Shown here: positions 5,653-10,264 of the stretch, piece after piece
Layout: every line of letters starts with the position of its first letter
Numbering within the stretch: the first letter of the stretch is position 1
Origin: Rheinheimera sp.
GTDB lineage: Bacteria; Pseudomonadota; Gammaproteobacteria; Enterobacterales; Alteromonadaceae
Direction: 5' to 3'
DNA length: 10,264 nt
Assembly: GCA_003482455.1 (NCBI GenBank)
Contig: DMYW01000045.1
Span: forward strand, 428 to 10,691
Program-made: the position numbers and the translations under genes
The notes under the pieces: generated by a model
Told to the model about the DNA's origin: nothing
Seen by the model: the letters and a program-made list of their open reading frames with translations, nothing else
Databases searched by the model: none

Positions 5653-7296
5653 ATGAAATCATTGATAAGTTTTGCCATTGTTGCGAGTGCGGTATTAACC
5701 GGCTGCAGCCAGACTTCGCGGCCAGCGGCGGACAATACGGCTGCGGAATTAGCGGCGTCGACCAACCATGCTGCGCCAAGCGAAGTGCCGGCGGCAGTCG
5801 CGGCCGATGTGCTGGCTTTGCCACTCCAACCGCTAGCGCCACTGAACTTGCCACGTTTTAATGTCTCAGCTTCCGCTGTGCCCGCGGCTGATTTCTTTGC
5901 CTCATTGGTGGCTGACAGCAATGACTCCATCGTGGTTCATCCAGACGTGACCGGCGTTATTTCACTGCAACTGAAACAAGTGACGCTACCGGAAGTGATG
6001 CAAGTCGTGCAAAGTATGTATGGCTATGAAATTCGCCAGCAAGGCTCGATTTATCAAGTATTTCCGGCCGGTATGCGCACCGAAACCATCGCAGTGAATT
6101 ACCTGATGTTGCAGCGCTCGGGTATGTCGTCCGTGACGGTGAATTCCGGCGGCGTGTCGCAAGACAATAACAACGGCAACAATAACGGCTATGGCAACAA
6201 CAGCTACAACAATAACAATCAGCAAAACTTAAACAACGGCATGTTGGGCGGCATGGGCCAAAACGCCAGCCAGCAGTTTAATGGCAGTATGATCCAATCC
6301 AGTTCCAAGACCGATTTTTGGAAAGACTTGGAAAAGTCACTGCAGACGTTGTTAGGAAATGGGGAAGGGCGCAGTGTCATTGTCAGCCCGCAAGCGGGGT
6401 TGGTGACAGTGCGTGGCATGCCAGACGATATCGCCGCGGTTAAACGCTTTTTGCAACAAGCCGAACAGCATTTGCAGCGGCAAGTGGTGCTGGAAGCCAA
6501 AATCATTGAAGTCACTCTCAACGACGATTACCAGCAAGGCATTAACTGGCAAAACGCGCTCGCCAATGCGCGCAGCACCAAGTTTAATTTCCAACTCAGC
6601 GGCGGTGCTATGGGCAATAGCACCAGCAACGCGATCGGTGGCTTGACGTCGCTGTCGTTTACCAACGCCGATTTTGCTGGGGTGATCAAACTGCTTGAAA
6701 CCCAAGGTGATGCACAAGTGCTGTCCAGTCCACGTATCACCGCCGTGAATAACCAACAAGCGGTGATTAAAGTGGGGCAAGACGAGTATTTTGTGACCAA
6801 TGTCAGTTCCACGACGACTACGACCGGTACCGGCGTGCAAAACTCCACGCCGAATGTCACCTTGCAGCCGTTTTTCTCTGGTATTGCGCTGGACGTTACA
6901 CCGCAAATTGACGAGAACGGCCAAGTGATTTTGCACGTGCATCCGTCGGTGACCGAAACAGCCGAGCAAACCAAAACCATTCAACTCAGTGACGACGACT
7001 TAGTACTGCCGCTGGCGCAAAGTAACATTCGCGAGTCCGATACCATCATCAAAGCCAACAACGGTGAAATCGTGGTGATTGGCGGTTTGATGCAAACTGT
7101 GGTCAGCGAGGCCGAAAGCGGCGTACCAGGGCTGCGCAGTGTGCCGTTGGTGGGCAATTTGTTTAAATCCAAAACCAAAACCACCCGTAAAAAAGAATTG
7201 GTGATTTTGTTGCGCCCGGTGCTCACTGATCCTGAGGTGTGGCGCGAGCAAGTGCAACAAAGCCAGCAACGTGTACAAGGTTGGTCGCAACCCTGA
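5653..7296 (+). CDS. mshL: MshL outer-membrane secretin (lipoprotein)
   Basis: The 547-aa protein is the outer-membrane pore through which the pilus passes. Its signal peptide ends in the lipobox LTGC with Cys18, so it is probably a lipoprotein. An Ala/Pro-rich spacer (about 22-62) leads to an N0/STN-like domain (about 66-138). Next comes an N1-type secretin_N domain (about 142-272) interrupted by an Asn-rich insert (171-196). The secretin barrel follows (about 275-523), with QVLSSPRITAVNNQQAVIKV (355-374), a Thr-rich run (387-393) and the signature VPGLRSVPLVGNLFKSK (491-507), then ELVILLRP (515-522). GGGA (5644-5647) lies 5 nt before the ATG. Length and domain order match MshL/PilQ-type secretins. 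The stop TGA overlaps the mshM start by one base. Confidence 0.95.
   Translation: MKSLISFAIVASAVLTGCSQTSRPAADNTAAELAASTNHAAPSEVPAAVAADVLALPLQPLAPLNLPRFNVSASAVPAADFFASLVADSNDSIVVHPDVTGVISLQLKQVTLPEVMQVVQSMYGYEIRQQGSIYQVFPAGMRTETIAVNYLMLQRSGMSSVTVNSGGVSQDNNNGNNNGYGNNSYNNNNQQNLNNGMLGGMGQNASQQFNGSMIQSSSKTDFWKDLEKSLQTLLGNGEGRSVIVSPQAGLVTVRGMPDDIAAVKRFLQQAEQHLQRQVVLEAKIIEVTLNDDYQQGINWQNALANARSTKFNFQLSGGAMGNSTSNAIGGLTSLSFTNADFAGVIKLLETQGDAQVLSSPRITAVNNQQAVIKVGQDEYFVTNVSSTTTTTGTGVQNSTPNVTLQPFFSGIALDVTPQIDENGQVILHVHPSVTETAEQTKTIQLSDDDLVLPLAQSNIRESDTIIKANNGEIVVIGGLMQTVVSEAESGVPGLRSVPLVGNLFKSKTKTTRKKELVILLRPVLTDPEVWREQVQQSQQRVQGWSQP
6163..6240 (+). repeat. AAC/AAT-rich low-complexity stretch in mshL
   Basis: Codons 171-196 of mshL are mostly AAC and AAT mixed with GGC, giving an Asn/Gly-rich peptide (NNNGNNNGYGNNSYNNNNQQ and so on). 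The unit is imperfect, so it is a low-complexity tract rather than a clean tandem repeat. It sits inside the N1-type domain and probably forms a flexible periplasmic loop. Confidence 0.85.
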
Positions 7297-8189
7297 TGTA
7301 TTTGACGCACTTTGGCTTTCATGACTTACCGTTTGGCTTAACACCCAACACAGGTTTTTATGTCGAATTGTCAGGGCACCAGCAGGCGATGGACGTGCTG
7401 CTGACCGCCATTGATTTGGGTGAAGGTTTTTTAAAAGTCACCGGCGAAGTCGGTACCGGCAAAACCTTGTTATGTCGTAAGTTATTGCAAGAAGCGCCGA
7501 CTCATTGGCAACTGGCGTATTTACCAGACCCTAATTTGGACCCGCTGCAATTGCGCTGGGCATTGGCGCTGGAATTAGGTTTGCACCATTCGGCAAATAT
7601 TGACCAGCAGCAGTTGCAGCATTTGCTGCAACGCCAACTGTTGTTGCTGGCCGCGCAAGGCAAACGTGTGGTGGTGCTGATTGACGAAGCGCAAGCGTTA
7701 CCGGATGACACCCTGGAAGCGCTGCGCTTGATGACCAATTTAGAGACCGAGCAACGCAAACTGTTGCAGGTGGTGTTGTTCGGGCAACCCGAACTGGATG
7801 TGCGTCTGGCAAAAAACAAGTTTCGACAGTTGCGCCAACGCATTAGTTTTTCGTACCAGTTGCCGCGTTTGCAACAGCACGAAGTGCAATGTTATGTCGA
7901 AGAACGCTTGCAGCGCGCTGGCGCTTCGAATTTGGCACTATTTAGCCAAGCGGCTTTGTGGTGGTTGACCTTGGCCAGTCGTGGCATCCCGCGGTTGGTG
8001 AATATTATTGCCCACAAAGCCTTGTTGCTGAGCTATGGCAAAGGCGCATCGCAGGTGCAATGGGCCAGCGTGTGGGCGGCGGCGCGGGATACCGATGACG
8101 TGCAGCTTGGTCGCTGGCAGCAGCTGGCACTGGTGGTAGTGCTGAGTGTTATGGGGGTAGGCCTTTTCTGGTGGAGTGGGCGGCTATGA
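7296..8189 (+). CDS. mshM: MshM AAA+ ATPase (ExeA/GspA-like)
   Basis: The 297-aa protein belongs to the ExeA/GspA-type AAA+ family. It starts MYLTHFGFHDLPFGLTPNT, the family's usual N-terminal F-x-x-x-P-F-x-x-x-P signature. Walker A is GEVGTGKT (50-57), Walker B VVLIDEAQ (126-133), a sensor-1-like strand VVLFGQPEL (159-167) and a sensor-2-like GIPRLVN (230-236). A membrane helix spans about 276-294, followed by a very short tail. ExeA with ExeB helps insert and multimerise a secretin through the peptidoglycan; by analogy MshM with MshN would serve MshL. This is inference, because the C-terminus is too short to carry the peptidoglycan-binding domain of ExeA. The ATG overlaps the mshL stop (TGATG). 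No good Shine-Dalgarno sequence is seen, and a small stem (GGTTG-GTCG-CAACC, 7279-7292) lies just before it, so coupling to mshL translation is likely. Confidence 0.92.
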   Translation: MYLTHFGFHDLPFGLTPNTGFYVELSGHQQAMDVLLTAIDLGEGFLKVTGEVGTGKTLLCRKLLQEAPTHWQLAYLPDPNLDPLQLRWALALELGLHHSANIDQQQLQHLLQRQLLLLAAQGKRVVVLIDEAQALPDDTLEALRLMTNLETEQRKLLQVVLFGQPELDVRLAKNKFRQLRQRISFSYQLPRLQQHEVQCYVEERLQRAGASNLALFSQAALWWLTLASRGIPRLVNIIAHKALLLSYGKGASQVQWASVWAAARDTDDVQLGRWQQLALVVVLSVMGVGLFWWSGRL

Positions 8190-9436
8190 GCGTCATTAAT
8201 CAAATGCTCAAAGATTTAGATAAACGCCAAGCGTCATCGCCGGTGCGTGCGCGCTCGCCTGTGGTTCGCCGAGGTTCTCAGCGCTTGATGTGGCTAGCAT
8301 TAGTTGCCGCTGTGCTGATTTTTCTGGTTTTTGGCTTACCGCAATATCAGCAAAAGCCGCCGCGGATCATCGACACGCCTGGCCATAAAGAGCCCAAAAT
8401 TATTGTGTTGCGCCCAGGTGAGCCAACCGCAGCCGCGCCTTCGAGCGGTTCAGTGGCCAACTCGGGCGTCGCAGCAGCAAGTCCCGCAGCTGCAACTTCT
8501 AACGCTGCGTCGAGTGTGCAACCGAGTGCTGCTCAGTTGGCATCAACTCCAGCGGCATCAGTTCCTGCACCTGAATTACCGCCACCGGCACTGACCGCCG
8601 GTGCAGCCAATTCGAGCATAGCCACCACCGTTTCAGCGCAAGCCCAGCAGCTGCCTGCCACGCTAACGCCAGTGACTATGCCTGTAACTGAGCCTGTGAC
8701 AGAGCCGTCAAATGCACAGCCGTCAGCGACCTTGCCAGAAACACTGCAAGTGGCGACGTTAGACACAAATCAAAGTTTCCCGGCGTTGGTATCGCCGCGC
8801 GACGCTGTGCCGTCAGCTGTTGCACCGGCAAAAGCGCCCACATTAAGCATTGAACGTGTCGGTCCAAAAACTGCCGTGCCAAGTAGCCTGTTGCAACAAG
8901 CCAATGACGCGATGCATGCGGCGAATTGGCCGCGGGCTAGTCAACTATGGGCACAAATCCAGCGGCAGCAACCATCCCAAGCGTTGGCGTATGAGCAACT
9001 TGCGGATATTTTTTATGCGCAGCGCGACACCGCGGCGCTGACGCAGCTGCTAGAGCAAGCGCGACAACAAGGCGTCAGCAGCCATCGTTTGCAGCTGGCA
9101 CAACTGCGCCTGCTAGCCGCAACTCGCCAATGGCAAGTGCTGCTGGATACCTGCACGCCAGAACTCGAGCAACAAGGCGGCGCTGTGTTGTCGATAAAAG
9201 CCCAAGCGCAGCAGCAGCTGGGGTTACTTGATGCCGCTGTGCGCACCTACCAGCAATGGCAACAACTCGAACCGCAACAAGCCCGCGCTTTTTTAGGTGA
9301 AGCCTTAGTGCAGGAACAACAAGGCCACCAAGCGGCCGCGCAACAGGCCTATCAACAAGCGCTGCAACGCGGCGGTTTGGCCGCAGACACGGTCAGCTTT
9401 ATCGAACAACGTCTCAAGCAAGGAGCCCATCGATGA
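8186..9436 (+). CDS. mshN: MshN, TPR protein with N-terminal membrane anchor
   Basis: The 416-aa protein opens with MSVINQMLKDLDKR, the usual start of MshN/GspB-type proteins, followed by a basic stretch and a membrane helix (about 34-50). A long Ala/Pro/Ser/Thr-rich periplasmic linker (about 75-232) contains a small VTEP duplication (168-174). The C-terminal third (about 235-410) is helical with TPR-like repeats, for example QALAYEQLADIFYAQRD (265-281) and LLDAAVRTYQQWQQLEP (347-363). It is probably the partner of MshM and may span the cell wall toward MshL; the TPR part likely binds protein. The ATG at 8186 overlaps the mshM stop (ATGA), with GGAG (8173-8176) 9 nt upstream. An in-frame GTG at 8171 lacks a ribosome site. 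Confidence 0.9.
   Translation: MSVINQMLKDLDKRQASSPVRARSPVVRRGSQRLMWLALVAAVLIFLVFGLPQYQQKPPRIIDTPGHKEPKIIVLRPGEPTAAAPSSGSVANSGVAAASPAAATSNAASSVQPSAAQLASTPAASVPAPELPPPALTAGAANSSIATTVSAQAQQLPATLTPVTMPVTEPVTEPSNAQPSATLPETLQVATLDTNQSFPALVSPRDAVPSAVAPAKAPTLSIERVGPKTAVPSSLLQQANDAMHAANWPRASQLWAQIQRQQPSQALAYEQLADIFYAQRDTAALTQLLEQARQQGVSSHRLQLAQLRLLAATRQWQVLLDTCTPELEQQGGAVLSIKAQAQQQLGLLDAAVRTYQQWQQLEPQQARAFLGEALVQEQQGHQAAAQQAYQQALQRGGLAADTVSFIEQRLKQGAHR
9420..9425 (+). promoter_or_regulatory. strong ribosome binding site for mshE
   Basis: AAGGAG lies 7 nt before the mshE ATG at 9433, inside the last codons of mshN. It is among the best Shine-Dalgarno matches in the operon. Confidence 0.8.
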
Positions 9437-10264
9437 ACCGACCTCGGCTGAAAATGCGTCTGGGTGACTTGTTGGTGCACGAAGGCATACTGGCGGAAGC
9501 AGACCTGCAACGCGCCTTGGTGCAACAAAAACAAAGTGGCCGCAAACTGGGCGCTACCTTGATTGAGCTCGGCGTGCTGACGGAAGACCAGTTGCTGCAG
9601 TTTTTGGCGCAGCAGCTCAACGTGGCGTTTTTGGACATAGCGCAGCGCCGATTAGACCCTAAAGCCGCCCAGTTATTGCCAGAAGTACAAGCGCGGCGTT
9701 ATCGCGCCTTAGTGCTGGAAGATCGTGGTGACAGCGTGTTGCTGGGCATGAGTGATCCAGCCGACTTGGCGGCGTTAGATCAGCTCGCCGTGCTGTTGGA
9801 ACCCAAAGAATTAGAACTGGCGGTGGTGCGGGAAAGCCAGTTGATGCAAGCCTTTAATCAGCTGTACCGCCGCACGCAAGAGATCCGCAGCATTGCGCAT
9901 CAGCTGCAAGAGGAATATCGCGACGCCGATACGGTCGATTTTTCGGCGCTGTCGACCGAAAACGACAAAGACAACACCATAGTTCGCTTGTTGCAGTCTT
10001 TGTTTGAAGACGCGGTGCAAGTGGGCGCCTCCGATATTCATATCGAACCGGATGACGGCGTGTTGCGGCTGCGTCAACGCATCGACGGCGTGTTGCATGA
10101 AAGCCTATTAAAAGAAACGGCTATTGCGCCCGCTCTAGTGCTGCGCTTGAAGTTAATGGCGGGCTTGGATATTTCGGAAAAACGCTTGCCGCAAGATGGC
10201 CGTTTCCAAATTCGCGTCAAAGGCCAAACCATCGACGTGCGGATGTCGACCATGCCGGTGCAAT
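9433..10264 (+). CDS. mshE: MshE pilus extension ATPase, 5' part (cut by window end)
   Basis: The first 277 residues of an assembly ATPase of the PilB/GspE family are visible; full-length MshE is around 570 aa. The N-terminus is a MshEN domain with two 24-residue motifs, R9 to Q32 (opening RLGDLLVHEG) and K38 to Q61 (opening KLGATLIELG), five residues apart. This is the published arrangement by which Vibrio cholerae MshE binds c-di-GMP. A second N-domain section runs to about 145, a linker to about 180, and the ATPase N-terminal part begins with NTIVRLLQSLFEDAVQVGAS. It includes ASDIHIEP (199-206) and RLKLMAGLDISEKRLPQDGR (238-257). Walker A and B lie beyond the edge. The start overlaps the mshN stop (ATGA). 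It is expected to drive MSHA pilus extension when c-di-GMP is bound. Confidence 0.95.
   Translation, partial: MNRPRLKMRLGDLLVHEGILAEADLQRALVQQKQSGRKLGATLIELGVLTEDQLLQFLAQQLNVAFLDIAQRRLDPKAAQLLPEVQARRYRALVLEDRGDSVLLGMSDPADLAALDQLAVLLEPKELELAVVRESQLMQAFNQLYRRTQEIRSIAHQLQEEYRDADTVDFSALSTENDKDNTIVRLLQSLFEDAVQVGASDIHIEPDDGVLRLRQRIDGVLHESLLKETAIAPALVLRLKLMAGLDISEKRLPQDGRFQIRVKGQTIDVRMSTMPVQ

Noticed and set aside
8583..8603. CACCGGC-N7-GCCGGTG hairpin in mshN as a terminator
   Set aside because: The arms are 7 bp, no T-run follows, and it lies in the Ala/Pro-rich linker code where GC-rich chance stems are common.
8690..8708. VTEP duplication in MshN as a functional repeat array
   Set aside because: There are only two imperfect units in a low-complexity linker, with no further copies.
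1..10264. CRISPR arrays, insertion sequences, tRNA or rRNA genes, phage genes
   Set aside because: I saw no regular repeats with spacers, transposase motifs, tRNA-like folds or phage proteins. The window is a normal pilus locus.

Overview
The window holds the first half of an MSHA-type (mannose-sensitive haemagglutinin) type IV pilus biogenesis locus from a Gram-negative gammaproteobacterium. The gene order mshH(csrD)-mshI-mshI2-mshJ-mshK-mshL-mshM-mshN-mshE is the one known from Vibrio, Shewanella, Aeromonas and Alteromonadales-type bacteria. The mid-range GC content, the very glutamine-rich proteins and the ACC deaminase/D-cysteine desulfhydrase-like neighbour suggest an Alteromonadales or Rheinheimera/Alishewanella-like host. 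That placement is an inference and was not tested by any search.

Layout. Positions 1-382 hold at most a short gene remnant, a doubtful 35-codon ORF and AT-rich leader DNA. mshH/csrD (383-2179, +) encodes a membrane protein with degenerate GGDEF and EAL domains. It converges, with 24 nt between the stop codons, on a minus-strand gene for a PLP-dependent ACC deaminase/D-cysteine desulfhydrase-family protein (2204-3136). That gene is most likely started by a TTG behind a strong Shine-Dalgarno sequence. From 3187 to the window end a compact plus-strand operon follows: mshI (PilM-like), mshI2 (PilN-like), mshJ (PilO-like), mshK (short periplasmic protein), mshL (secretin lipoprotein), mshM (AAA+ ATPase with a C-terminal membrane segment), mshN (membrane-anchored TPR protein) and the 5' half of mshE (assembly ATPase with a c-di-GMP-binding N-domain). 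Adjacent operon genes overlap by 1-29 nt or lie 8 nt apart, so translational coupling is likely. The pilin genes and mshG would lie beyond the right edge.

How the genes work together (family knowledge). MshI, MshI2 and MshJ form the inner-membrane alignment platform, with MshK in the periplasm. MshL is the outer-membrane pore. MshM and MshN probably help assemble or anchor the secretin across the wall. MshE powers pilus extension when c-di-GMP is bound. MshH is a catalytically dead relative of c-di-GMP enzymes, related to CsrD, which controls Csr small-RNA decay in E. coli.

I do not see a clearly new biological system. The points most worth a second look are: a perfect 15-bp inverted repeat (11-nt loop) inside the first codons of mshI, next to the divergent deaminase-like gene; loss of a usually charged motif before the PLP lysine in that deaminase-like protein; an Asn-rich insert in the secretin; and a 20-bp perfect palindrome in mshJ.
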